DNA of 14,810 bases from an uncultured Clostridia bacterium (GTDB lineage: Bacteria; Bacillota; Clostridia; TANB77; CAG-508). Shown here in pieces: positions 1-7,010 of the stretch (its first letter is position 1; each line of letters starts with the position of its first letter). Below the pieces are notes generated by a model that worked only from the letters and a program-made list of their open reading frames with translations, was not told where the DNA came from and did not search any database. The stretch lies in NCBI GenBank assembly GCA_934141555.1, contig CAKPCK010000019.1, positions 1-14,810 of the forward strand, given 5' to 3'. A program made the position numbers and the translations under genes.

Positions 1-48
1 GTCTTTAGACGTAGCTAGTAGAGAAGCCCTATGGGCGTAATTGAAAAA
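1..48 (+). other. Truncated left edge with small hairpins; possibly the right end of an IS200/IS605-like element
   Basis: Frame 2 is open from the window edge for 12 codons and stops at the TAA at 38-40 (residues SLDVASREALWA), so it could be the tail of a gene lying to the left. The stretch is more GC-rich than its surroundings and packs short perfect hairpins: GTC/GAC around TTTA (1-10) and GCCC/GGGC around TAT (26-36), followed by the strong 49-67 hairpin. Closely spaced hairpins after a short coding tail resemble the right end and guide-RNA region of TnpB-carrying IS200/IS605 elements. No transposase is visible, so this is only a suggestion; it could equally be the end of another gene or an RNA. 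Confidence 0.25.
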
Positions 49-67
49 CCACCAGCTAGGCTGGTGG
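49..67 (-). terminator. Rho-independent terminator of the dacF-like gene
   Basis: A perfect 8-bp GC-rich stem, CCACCAGC (49-56) and GCTGGTGG (60-67), with a three-base loop. On the minus strand it is followed by TTTTTCAA (complement of 41-48) and lies 18 bases beyond the stop codon of the carboxypeptidase gene. On the plus strand the tail is only an AT-rich stretch, so it may also work weakly in that direction. Confidence 0.75.
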
Positions 68-85
68 ATATTTATTTTAGCAAAT

Positions 86-1315
86 TTAACTACTTCTGTT
101 TAAATTAAACCAATTACTGAATAAAGATTTCATCATATTAATAAAAGTAATTTTATTAATGGAATTTTCGGCAATAAGATTTACTTCAGCTATTTTCTCA
201 TTGTTTAAATAATACGAAATTGTACCAAGTTGTTGACCTTGAGTTATTGGTGCTTGAATACTTTCTGGAAGATTAATTTCATATGTGATATTAGATTCTT
301 CTCCTTTTTTTATTAAAAAAGATGGAGAAGTTTCATAAACAACATTTATTGAATCAAAAGTTCCTTTTGTTACATGAATAGATTTGAAAATTTCTCCTTG
401 TGTAGCAAATGATTTATAAGAAAATGAATTAAATCCATAATCAAGTAGAGTAGAAGCATTAGAAAATCTAATTGCAGAAGTAGGAGCTTTCATAACTACA
501 GCTATTAAAGATAAATCATTGCGAGTTGCAGAAGCAGATAGGTTAAATAAAGCTTTAGAGGTTGAACCAGTTTTTAAACCAGTACATCCAGAATAATTAC
601 GTACCAATTTATTTGTGTTAGATAACGCTGATTTTCCATCTCTAAGAGAATCAGTCCAAATTGTTGTATAATTTGTTATTTGAGGATGTTTTGTTAATAA
701 TTCACGAGACATTATTGCGATATCATATGCAGAAGTTAAATGTTCATCTTCATCAAGTCCATGACAATTAACAAAATTTGTATCATTCATTCCAAGTTCT
801 TTAGCTTTTTCATTCATCATTTTTACAAAATTCTCTGTAGAACCACCTAAATATTCTGCCATAGCAGTAACACAATCATTAGCACTAACAACAGCAATTG
901 CTTTTAACATATCATTAACACTTAAATTTTCTCTAGGGTCAAGCCAAATTTGAGAACCACCCATATTAGCAGCATTTTCACTACAAGGGATTTGAGTTTC
1001 CAAAGTTATTTTTCCTGAATCAAGAGCTTCCATAATTAATAATAAGCTCATTATTTTTGTAACACTAGCAGGATGCAATTTTTCATGAATGTTATGACTA
1101 TATAAAATTTGACCAGAATTCTGTTCAATTAGAATTGCGCTTTCGGCATCTAAATTAAGAAAATTATCATCTTGAATAGTTGCAGAATATTGAACAGACG
1201 TCTCAATAGTACTATCTAAAACAGACCAACTATAGCTTGTTGTGGAATATGCAAAAGTAATAGGAGATAAAATAATAATTAATAAAATAAAACAACATAA
1301 AAATTTAGATTTCAT
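86..1315 (-). CDS. dacF: D-alanyl-D-alanine carboxypeptidase, DacF/DacB type (penicillin-binding protein 5 family)
   Basis: Removes the terminal D-Ala from peptidoglycan pentapeptide stems outside the membrane. From the chosen start the protein has 409 residues. A signal peptide occupies about residues 1-24 (MKSKF, a hydrophobic run, ending near TFAYS). The peptidase S11 motifs are complete: SVTK (S84 nucleophile, K87), SAN (144-146) and KTG (248-250). A C-terminal beta-rich PBP5-like domain follows from about residue 300. An upstream ATG at 1330 exists, but the Shine-Dalgarno AAAGGAC (1321-1327) overlaps it and is well spaced for the ATG at 1315, so 1315 is preferred. The gene stands alone, divergent from the Big2 gene. 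A weak minus-strand -10 (TACAAT, 1337-1342) is visible. Clostridial homologues include sporulation cortex enzymes; DacF rather than another S11 paralogue is inferred from the sporulation genes elsewhere in the window. Confidence 0.9.
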   Translation of the reverse strand: MKSKFLCCFILLIIILSPITFAYSTTSYSWSVLDSTIETSVQYSATIQDDNFLNLDAESAILIEQNSGQILYSHNIHEKLHPASVTKIMSLLLIMEALDSGKITLETQIPCSENAANMGGSQIWLDPRENLSVNDMLKAIAVVSANDCVTAMAEYLGGSTENFVKMMNEKAKELGMNDTNFVNCHGLDEDEHLTSAYDIAIMSRELLTKHPQITNYTTIWTDSLRDGKSALSNTNKLVRNYSGCTGLKTGSTSKALFNLSASATRNDLSLIAVVMKAPTSAIRFSNASTLLDYGFNSFSYKSFATQGEIFKSIHVTKGTFDSINVVYETSPSFLIKKGEESNITYEINLPESIQAPITQGQQLGTISYYLNNEKIAEVNLIAENSINKITFINMMKSLFSNWFNLNRSS

Positions 1316-1392
1316 AACAAGTCCTTTCATAAATATATTGTATTAAAAAATGGTAAAAATATTCAGTAAAATAGAAAAATTTTTATTTTTTA

Positions 1393-1421
1393 TTGAAGAT
1401 AAAATATCTTTTTGATATAAT
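1393..1421 (+). promoter_or_regulatory. Sigma-A-type promoter of the Big2 repeat gene
   Basis: TTGAAG (1393-1398), a 17-bp spacer, then TATAAT (1416-1421) with the extended -10 TG at 1413-1414. A start near 1428 leaves a leader of about 44 bases. The leader holds AAGGAG (1440-1445) and the real ribosome-binding site AAAGGAGG (1456-1463), eight bases before the ATG. Both sites suggest strong expression. Confidence 0.7.
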
Positions 1422-1471
1422 AAATATAAGATGTATACGAAGGAGAAATTATAACAAAGGAGGAAGTTGAT

Positions 1472-4400
1472 ATGAAAAAATTAAAAAAGAACAAAGGTAT
1501 AACTTTAATTGCTCTTGCAGTAACAATAATAGTATTATTGATAATCTCAGGAATAACAATTTCATCATTTACAGGTGAAAATGGTATAATAGGTAGAGCA
1601 AGAGATTCAAAAAATAGATCTAATGAAGTTGAAGAAAAAGAAATTTTAAATACATCTGCAGCTGCTTCAATTGGAAAAAGTCAAAAAGCAAAAGTTGAAG
1701 AACCATATTTAAAAAACTATCTTAATCAAAATGTTGGAGAAGAGACTAAAGATTATTTATTAGAAAAAGAGGAAAGACATTACAATGTTACATTTGTAGC
1801 AACTGGAAATAAATACATTGTTTTAGAAGATGGAACAGTATTAACACAAGAAGAATATGATAATAAATTTAAGGCAGGATTTAAAGATACAATAGTAGTA
1901 GAAGTAGGAGAACATAAAAGTGTTTCAGTTGATACAGAAACAGATTCTACAATAAATTGGAAGTGTGATAATGAAAAAATTGCTAAAATAAATGTAAATA
2001 TTAGTAATATAAAAGAAGTTGATATATTGGGGGTAACTAATGGTAAAACAACACTAACGGCAAAACTACCAAATGGTGAAAAATGGATATTTGAAATTTT
2101 AGTGCAAACAAGTCCAAAATCAATATCATTGAATCCGAGTGAAATACTATTAGATACAAGTACAAAAAATTCAGAAACATTAAAAGTTGAATATGAACCT
2201 ATTAGTGTAAATGCAAATAAAACAATAACATGGGAGAGTAGTGCACCAGAAATAGCAACAGTAGATGAAAATGGATTGGTAACTGCTATAGCACCTGGTG
2301 AAGCAACAATAACAGCAAAAACACCTAATGAAAAGACAGCAACATGTGAAATAACAGTACAAACAAGTCCAGAAAGTATAACATTAAATAAAACAAATGA
2401 AACATTAGATTTAAATGGAACATCTACAGTTCAATTAGTTGCAACAATAAATCCAGGGACAGCAAATGTAAATAGAGATATAACATGGAGTAGTAGTAAA
2501 ACAGAAATAGCAACAGTAGATAAAAATGGATTAGTAACAGGAGTAAAAAATGGAAGTGCAACAATAACAGCAACAACAGGAAATGGAAAAAGTGCAACAT
2601 GTACAATAACAGTACAAACAACACCAACAAGTGTAACATTGAATAAAACAAGTGCAATATTAGATTTAAGTGGAACAAAAACAGTACAATTGACTGCAAC
2701 AGTAAACCCAGGAACGGCAAATGTACAAAATGGAGTAACATGGAAGAGCAATGATACAAGTATAGCGACAGTAAGTCAAAGTGGATTAGTGACAGGAATA
2801 AAGAATGGAAGCACAACAATAACTGTAACAACAGCAAATGGAAAAAGTGCAACATGTAAAATAGGTGTAGAAACAAGAATAACATCATTAACATTAACAG
2901 CACCAAAGACAACAATGGAAACAGGAACAACAATGCAATTAACAGCACATGTGACACCAACAAACACAACAGAAAGTTTGACATGGTCAAGTAGTAATAC
3001 TAATGTAGCGACAGTAAGTCAAAGTGGAGTTGTGACTGGAAAATCAAATGGAACAGTAAAAATAACAGTAAAGAGTTCAACAACAGGAAAGACAGCATCA
3101 GTTGATATAAAAGTACAAACAAGTCCAAATGGAATAACATTAAATAAATCAAGTGCAACATTAGATTTAAGCGGAACAAAAACAATACAATTGACAGCAA
3201 CAGTAACACCAAATACAGCAAATGCAAATAATGGAGTAACATGGAAGAGTAATAATACAAGTGTAGCGACAGTAAGTACAAGTGGATTAGTAACAGGAGT
3301 AAAGAATGGAAGTGCAACAATAACAGCAACAACAGGAAATGGAAAAAGTGCAACATGTACAATAACAGTACAAACGACGCCAACAAGTGTAACATTAAAT
3401 AAAACAAGTGCAACATTAGATTTAAGTGGAACAAAAACAGTACAATTAACAGCAACAGTAAATCCAAGTACAGCAAATATAAATAAAGGAATAACATGGA
3501 AGAGTAGTAATACAGGTATAGCAACAGTAAGTACAAGTGGATTAGTAACAGGAGTAAAGAATGGAAGTGCAACAATAACAGCAACAACAGGAAATGGAAA
3601 AAGTGCAACATGTACAATAACAGTACAAACAACGCCAACAAGTGTAACATTAAATAAAACAAGTGCAACATTAGATATGAGTGGAACAAAAACAGTACAA
3701 TTGACAGCAACAGTAGCACCAAATACAGCAAATGCACAAAATGGAATAACATGGAAGAGCAACAATACAAGTATAGCGACAGTAAGTACAAGTGGATTAG
3801 TAACAGGAGTAAAAAATGGAAGTACAACAATAACAGCAACAACAGGAAATGGAAAGAGTGCAAGTTGTTCAATAACGGTAATAACATCTATTACTAGTAT
3901 ATCAGTAAGTCCAAACTCCAAAACTTTAAAAACGGGCGAAAAAGTACAATTAACAGCAACTAAAAATCCAAGTACTGCAACTGAAGGAATAGTATGGACA
4001 ACAAGTAATTCATCAGTTGCAACAGTGTCAAATGGTCTTGTAACTGCAAAAAGTTCTGGAACAGCTACAATTACTGTAAAGAGTTCTACTGGTGGTAAAT
4101 CAGCAACTTGTACAATAACAGTAAGTAATCCAGTTCAAGCCAAATCATATTCACCAAAGAAATATTATGGAAATTGGCTAGCAGATTATGGTGAGAGATC
4201 ATTTACGGGATATAAAGAATGGGCATCATATGATTTAGGAGGAAGCTATAATATACAATCTTTATCAGGTTCAATAAAAATTAATATGACATCTTATGGA
4301 AGAGAAGAAATGTTCTGTACATTTGGTGTAAAAATTGAAGCTTATAATGGAAGGAGTTGGGATATAATCTATAAGAGAACAAGAGAATATGGAACTTGGT

Positions 4401-4624
4401 TGACATCAGGTTCAAGTACAATTAATGAGAGTATACAAGGATTTAGAGATATACATGATGTAAAAAATGATACTATGGATGGTTCAGCATCATCAACAGC
4501 GCATAATAATTCTCTAACACACCAAAATAAAAAATATTCGAAAATTAGATTGATGTTGTATTTATCAAATACAGTGCCAGAAACACTTTCAGCAACAGGT
4601 TCAGTTACTTTGAAGGTTTATTAA
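1472..4624 (+). CDS. Big2 (bacterial Ig-like) repeat protein with prepilin-like N-terminus
   Basis: A 1050-residue protein, probably exported and rod-like. Residues 1-8 are basic, then G9-ITLIALA begins a hydrophobic segment (10-33); this resembles a type IV prepilin signal (cleavage after G9), but the usual Glu at mature position 5 is Ala (A14). A charged linker follows, then a degenerate Ig-like unit (about 138-212) and eight clear Big2 units (about 216-884). Each carries a W-x-S core, IATVS or ATVD, and a turn of the GLVTG type (glycines at 268, 353, 438, 519, 605, 690, 775 and 855). Residues 888-1050 form a separate domain rich in Tyr, Trp, Gly and Ser, which I do not recognise; it looks like a beta-sandwich. 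There is no LPXTG-type anchor or C-terminal membrane helix; the protein ends SVTLKVY. Big2 domains are typical of adhesins and wall proteins. The role here is inferred as surface adhesion or matrix binding; the substrate is unknown. Confidence 0.85.
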   Translation: MKKLKKNKGITLIALAVTIIVLLIISGITISSFTGENGIIGRARDSKNRSNEVEEKEILNTSAAASIGKSQKAKVEEPYLKNYLNQNVGEETKDYLLEKEERHYNVTFVATGNKYIVLEDGTVLTQEEYDNKFKAGFKDTIVVEVGEHKSVSVDTETDSTINWKCDNEKIAKINVNISNIKEVDILGVTNGKTTLTAKLPNGEKWIFEILVQTSPKSISLNPSEILLDTSTKNSETLKVEYEPISVNANKTITWESSAPEIATVDENGLVTAIAPGEATITAKTPNEKTATCEITVQTSPESITLNKTNETLDLNGTSTVQLVATINPGTANVNRDITWSSSKTEIATVDKNGLVTGVKNGSATITATTGNGKSATCTITVQTTPTSVTLNKTSAILDLSGTKTVQLTATVNPGTANVQNGVTWKSNDTSIATVSQSGLVTGIKNGSTTITVTTANGKSATCKIGVETRITSLTLTAPKTTMETGTTMQLTAHVTPTNTTESLTWSSSNTNVATVSQSGVVTGKSNGTVKITVKSSTTGKTASVDIKVQTSPNGITLNKSSATLDLSGTKTIQLTATVTPNTANANNGVTWKSNNTSVATVSTSGLVTGVKNGSATITATTGNGKSATCTITVQTTPTSVTLNKTSATLDLSGTKTVQLTATVNPSTANINKGITWKSSNTGIATVSTSGLVTGVKNGSATITATTGNGKSATCTITVQTTPTSVTLNKTSATLDMSGTKTVQLTATVAPNTANAQNGITWKSNNTSIATVSTSGLVTGVKNGSTTITATTGNGKSASCSITVITSITSISVSPNSKTLKTGEKVQLTATKNPSTATEGIVWTTSNSSVATVSNGLVTAKSSGTATITVKSSTGGKSATCTITVSNPVQAKSYSPKKYYGNWLADYGERSFTGYKEWASYDLGGSYNIQSLSGSIKINMTSYGREEMFCTFGVKIEAYNGRSWDIIYKRTREYGTWLTSGSSTINESIQGFRDIHDVKNDTMDGSASSTAHNNSLTHQNKKYSKIRLMLYLSNTVPETLSATGSVTLKVY
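2117..4123 (+). repeat. Tandem Big2-coding repeats, mainly 255-bp period
   Basis: The segment encodes eight Ig-like units. The core beginning GGATTAGTAACAGG recurs at 2528, 3284, 3539 and 3794, with a variant at 2783; the spacings 2528-2783, 3284-3539 and 3539-3794 are all exactly 255 bp (85 codons). Units ending near 3370, 3625 and 3880 are nearly identical at DNA level, while the outer units (first, fourth and last) have diverged and are 79-81 codons long in places. This suggests recent amplification or homogenisation of the central units. The repeats are A-rich and T-poor on the coding strand, which leaves long spurious open frames on the opposite strand. Confidence 0.9.
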
Positions 4625-4640
4625 TAAATAGAAAAATAAA

Positions 4641-4668
4641 AACTGAGAAAATTTGAATTTTCTCAGTT
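4641..4668. terminator. Bidirectional terminator between the Big2 gene and the HD-GYP gene
   Basis: Inverted repeat AACTGAGAAAATT (4641-4653) and AATTTTCTCAGTT (4656-4668). It is followed by a T run to 4673 on the plus strand and by an A-rich run upstream (T-rich on the minus strand). It sits between the converging 3' ends at 4624 and 4678 and so can serve both genes. Confidence 0.85.
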
Positions 4669-4677
4669 TTTTTACTT

Positions 4678-5622
4678 TTAAACTTTTAATTTTTTGATTT
4701 TTTTAATTTCTACAAATAAATTTTTTATAGCTTGTTGTTTTGAATTATATGTATCAATATATTCTTGACGAATTTGATCAAAATTTTCAAGAGATTCGTT
4801 ATTTTTTAATAAACTAGGAATATAGTCTTTATAAAAATCAATATCAACTTGTTTTGTTGAAGAATTCATTTTTTTTATTAATTTTGAAATATCATCAAAC
4901 CTAGCAATTTGTTCTTTTAAATATTTTATATAATTCATAGTACAAGCAATTTCATATTGAGTATCATCTAAAACAACACTTATTAACTTTTTCACAACCA
5001 ATTTATTATTTTTACCAGCATCTGTATATCCTGTACCTTCTGGAGCATTAGGAGATGGGTGAGTATTTTCTATAATCAACTTTAAAGCATCTGAAATATT
5101 AACGTGTGATTTATATTGACGTTTACTAACTAAAGCATCAAATTCATCAGCAACTCTAATTATTTGAGATTCGTATGGAATGTCTTTTTTTACTAATCCC
5201 TGAGGATATCCAGTTCCATCAAGTGCTTCATGATGATAATATGGACCAGCATAATAAGGTCTTAAAGCCTTGTCCTTTAAGCATAATTGATATCCTAAAG
5301 TTGTGTGAGTTTTCATTATTTCAAATTCTTCATTTGTTAATATACCTTTTTTTTGTAAAATTTTTTGTGAAATAAACATTTTTCCAATGTCATGTATATA
5401 TGCACATGTTACACAATATTCTGTAAATCCCTTTGAACAGTGAAGCTTTTTACATAAATTACAAGTCAATGTTGCTACATTTTCAGAATGTTTTCTTGTA
5501 AACATATCTAAAGAATCTAATAAGTTTAGTTGGTATCTAATAGAATTATTTAAATTATATGTTTTTAAATAAGTTTGATCATAAAAATCAAAATGTTCAG
5601 TTATATTAATTTCTTGTTCCAT
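4678..5622 (-). CDS. Stand-alone HD-GYP domain protein, probable cyclic-di-nucleotide phosphodiesterase
   Basis: 314 residues, cytoplasmic, no membrane segment and no receiver, GAF or GGDEF domain. The HD-GYP metal-binding signature is complete: H45 (RKHSEN), H77-D78 (YIHDIGK), H106 (KTHTTLGY), H130-H131, then the GYP loop DGTGYPQG (135-142) and RVADEFDAL (156-164). Family members with this signature hydrolyse c-di-GMP or 3'3'-cGAMP, so turnover of such a messenger is the likely role. Unusual are five cysteines in the domain core (C54, C57, C62, C70, C73; pattern CxxC-x4-C-x7-CxxC), just before the HD pair. A C-terminal helical region (about 220-314) has no recognisable domain. The ribosome-binding site GAAAGGA lies eight bases before the ATG. 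Own promoter, own terminator: a single-gene unit divergent from the sortase. Confidence 0.88.
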   Translation of the reverse strand: MEQEINITEHFDFYDQTYLKTYNLNNSIRYQLNLLDSLDMFTRKHSENVATLTCNLCKKLHCSKGFTEYCVTCAYIHDIGKMFISQKILQKKGILTNEEFEIMKTHTTLGYQLCLKDKALRPYYAGPYYHHEALDGTGYPQGLVKKDIPYESQIIRVADEFDALVSKRQYKSHVNISDALKLIIENTHPSPNAPEGTGYTDAGKNNKLVVKKLISVVLDDTQYEIACTMNYIKYLKEQIARFDDISKLIKKMNSSTKQVDIDFYKDYIPSLLKNNESLENFDQIRQEYIDTYNSKQQAIKNLFVEIKKIKKLKV

Positions 5623-5656
5623 TTATAAATCCTTTCATTTAACGTTTTCTAAATTA

Positions 5657-5685
5657 AATATAACATTAAAAATGAAAATGTGCAA
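5657..5685 (-). promoter_or_regulatory. Sigma-A-type promoter of the HD-GYP gene
   Basis: On the minus strand: TTGCAC (5680-5685), a 17-bp spacer, then TATATT (5657-5662) with an extended TG (TGTTATATT). It ends 35 bases before the start codon. Confidence 0.65.
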
Positions 5686-5698
5686 TACTAAAAAAATA

Positions 5699-5726
5699 AT
5701 TATTATGAATAACTTTTCATAATAAT
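5699..5726. repeat. 11-bp inverted repeat in the HD-GYP/sortase divergent region
   Basis: ATTATTATGAA (5699-5709) and TTCATAATAAT (5716-5726) around a six-base loop, perfect over 11 bp. No T run follows. It lies just upstream of the HD-GYP -35 and about 50 bases before the sortase -35, so it could be an operator acting on either gene. Entirely AT-rich, so chance cannot be excluded. Confidence 0.4.
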
Positions 5727-5775
5727 ATTTTATGAGATGAATATATAAATGTCGAATTTGGTCAATGAAAAATTC

Positions 5776-5804
5776 TTGACAACTTAAAAAAAGGGTGTTA
5801 ATCT
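5776..5804 (+). promoter_or_regulatory. Candidate sigma-A promoter of the sortase gene
   Basis: A perfect -35 TTGACA (5776-5781), a 17-bp spacer, and a weak -10 TAATCT (5799-5804) rescued by an extended TG (TGTTAATCT). It leaves a leader of about 85 bases before the ATG at 5897. Confidence 0.5.
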
Positions 5805-5896
5805 AAATATAGAATTTAATTCTTTAAAATTTATAGTCAATAAAATTTTTTCGAAAAAGTTTAGTTAATTCAAAAATTTAATAAGAGGTGAAATAA

Positions 5897-6481
5897 ATGA
5901 AAGTTAGTAAAACTTTTATATTTCGAATGATGTTTATAATCTCAATAATTTTTTTCATTATTTTTCAAATTATAATATACAAGTTTCAAGCAGAATTAGA
6001 ATCAAATACAGAGATTGGGGTGGAAATTTTTAATTTAAAATCACAAGAAGAAAATAATAAAATAAATGAAAAAACAGAAGCTACTAATAGTGTATGGCAA
6101 ATTCAAATCCCAAGTATAGAATTAATAGCAGATATAAGAGATGGAACAGATAAAGAAACATTAAATAAATACGTAGGACATTTTATAGAAACACCATTAG
6201 AAAATGGAAATATTGGACTTGCAGCACATAACAGGGGATATGATTTTAATTATTTTTCTAGACTAAAAGAAGTAATAGAAGGTGATGAGATTATATATAA
6301 ATACAAAGAAATAGAAAGAGTATATGAAGTGGTAAAAAACAAAATAATTAAAGATACAGATGTAAAGGTATTAGATAATACAGAAGAAAATGTATTAACA
6401 CTTATAACATGTGTTGAAAATGAGCCTGAATATAGGAGGTGTGTACAAGCAAAAGAAAAAAATTTAAATTATAATTATTAG
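5897..6481 (+). CDS. Sortase (cysteine transpeptidase), class D-like
   Basis: 194 residues. An N-terminal membrane anchor (about 8-28) is followed by a linker and an extracytoplasmic sortase fold beginning near residue 67 (VWQIQIPSIEL). The catalytic triad is visible: H111 (LAAHNRGY), C172 (TLITCVEN) and R180 or R181 (EYRRCV). Sortases cut LPXTG-like signals and join proteins to the wall or to pilin subunits. The TLxTC-type active site and short N-terminal anchor fit class D-like clostridial enzymes, but the class is a guess. No protein in this window has a sorting signal, so the substrate is elsewhere. The ribosome-binding site AGAGGTG (5884-5890) sits six bases before the ATG. No terminator follows; the next promoter begins about 20 bases downstream. 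Confidence 0.9.
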   Translation: MKVSKTFIFRMMFIISIIFFIIFQIIIYKFQAELESNTEIGVEIFNLKSQEENNKINEKTEATNSVWQIQIPSIELIADIRDGTDKETLNKYVGHFIETPLENGNIGLAAHNRGYDFNYFSRLKEVIEGDEIIYKYKEIERVYEVVKNKIIKDTDVKVLDNTEENVLTLITCVENEPEYRRCVQAKEKNLNYNY

Positions 6482-6501
6482 AAAATCTTGAATAAAACCT
6501 T

Positions 6502-6530
6502 TTTACTTGGAAAAAATTAGATTATATAAT
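6502..6530 (+). promoter_or_regulatory. Sigma-A-type promoter upstream of the 113-residue protein
   Basis: TTTACT (6502-6507), 17 bp, TATAAT (6525-6530). A start near 6537 gives a leader of about 80 bases containing a strong Shine-Dalgarno (AAGGGAG, 6541-6547) that has no canonical start codon at a useful distance. Confidence 0.55.
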
Positions 6531-6616
6531 AATTCAAGTGAAGGGAGAAATTCGTATAAAAATTATAATACATAATATGAAAATATATAATGAATTGTAA
6601 TTAAATTGCGAAGAAA

Positions 6617-6958
6617 ATGTGGATGGAATCTAGTAATATGAAAAATATGGTTGTATTAAGAAATTTACCATCAAATATGGTAGATGAAGCTATAATTATA
6701 TTTAAGGAAACATCAAAAATAAAAGCTAAAGATGTTATAAATAAATCAAATAAAATAAATCAAATTCAAGGAAAAGGAAAATCAAAAGATATAATATTTA
6801 AAGAAGCAGAAATGCTTGTTAATGACTATATAAAAAAAATAGAAGGACAGAAAAAACAAAACATTTTTGATAAAAAATTAGATAATAAATTTTTAAGAAA
6901 ATATAGTATTATAATAACAATACTTTTTATAATCAGTTTAGTAATAAATTTCATATAA
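6617..6958 (+). CDS. Small tail-anchored protein of unknown function
   Basis: Not recognised. Up to 113 residues: a short conserved-looking start (VVLRNLPSNMVDEAIIIFKE), a charged lysine-rich middle, an amphipathic stretch EAEMLVNDYIKKIE, and one C-terminal membrane helix (about 95-113, YSIIITILFIISLVINFI) with nothing beyond it. This architecture suggests a cytoplasmic protein anchored by its tail. The start is uncertain: ATG codons at 6617, 6623 and 6638 are in frame and none has a strong ribosome-binding site; 6638 has GGATGGA ten bases ahead and would begin MKNMVVLRNLPSN. It lies between the sortase and the sporulation M23 gene; a sporulation link is only suggested by position. Confidence 0.65.
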   Translation: MWMESSNMKNMVVLRNLPSNMVDEAIIIFKETSKIKAKDVINKSNKINQIQGKGKSKDIIFKEAEMLVNDYIKKIEGQKKQNIFDKKLDNKFLRKYSIIITILFIISLVINFI

Positions 6959-6981
6959 TAACATAAAAATATTCATACTAG
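6951..6981 (+). promoter_or_regulatory. Candidate sigma-E-like (mother-cell) promoter of the M23/spoIVFB unit
   Basis: TCATATA (6951-6957) resembles the sigma-E -35 (KMATATT, six of seven) and CATACTAG (6974-6981) the -10 (CATACAMT, six of eight), with a 16-bp gap. In Bacillus subtilis spoIVFA-spoIVFB is transcribed by sigma-E, which makes the position sensible. In DNA this AT-rich such matches also arise by chance. Confidence 0.3.
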
Positions 6982-7010
6982 CATAACATTAATTAAAATT
7001 AATATTATGC
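6981..7010. repeat. 30-bp near-perfect dyad just before the M23 gene
   Basis: Arms GCATAACATTAATT (6981-6994) and AATTAATATTATGC (6997-7010) pair over 13 of 14 positions around an AA centre, with one C/A mismatch. The dyad ends directly against the ribosome-binding site GAAAGGAAG (7011-7019). There is no T run, so it is not a normal terminator. It may be an operator or a stem at the 5' end of the mRNA. Confidence 0.7.

Noticed and set aside
1316..1330. Upstream ATG for the carboxypeptidase
   Set aside because: The codons overlap the Shine-Dalgarno AAAGGAC that serves the ATG at 1315.
1431..1454. Seven-codon leader peptide (MYTKEKL) ahead of the Big2 gene
   Set aside because: It has no ribosome-binding site of its own and starts within a few bases of the predicted transcript start.
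2424..3921. Long minus-strand open frames opposite the Big2 repeats (leucine- or valine/phenylalanine-rich)
   Set aside because: They repeat with the 255-bp period of the plus-strand gene, have low-complexity composition and no ribosome-binding sites; they arise from the T-poor codons of the repeats.
2117..4123. CRISPR-like array
   Set aside because: The units are coding, 85 codons long, without unique spacers; they are protein domain repeats.
5175..5375. Plus-strand frame inside the HD-GYP gene
   Set aside because: Lies wholly within a well-supported gene on the other strand, no ribosome-binding site, no recognisable domain.
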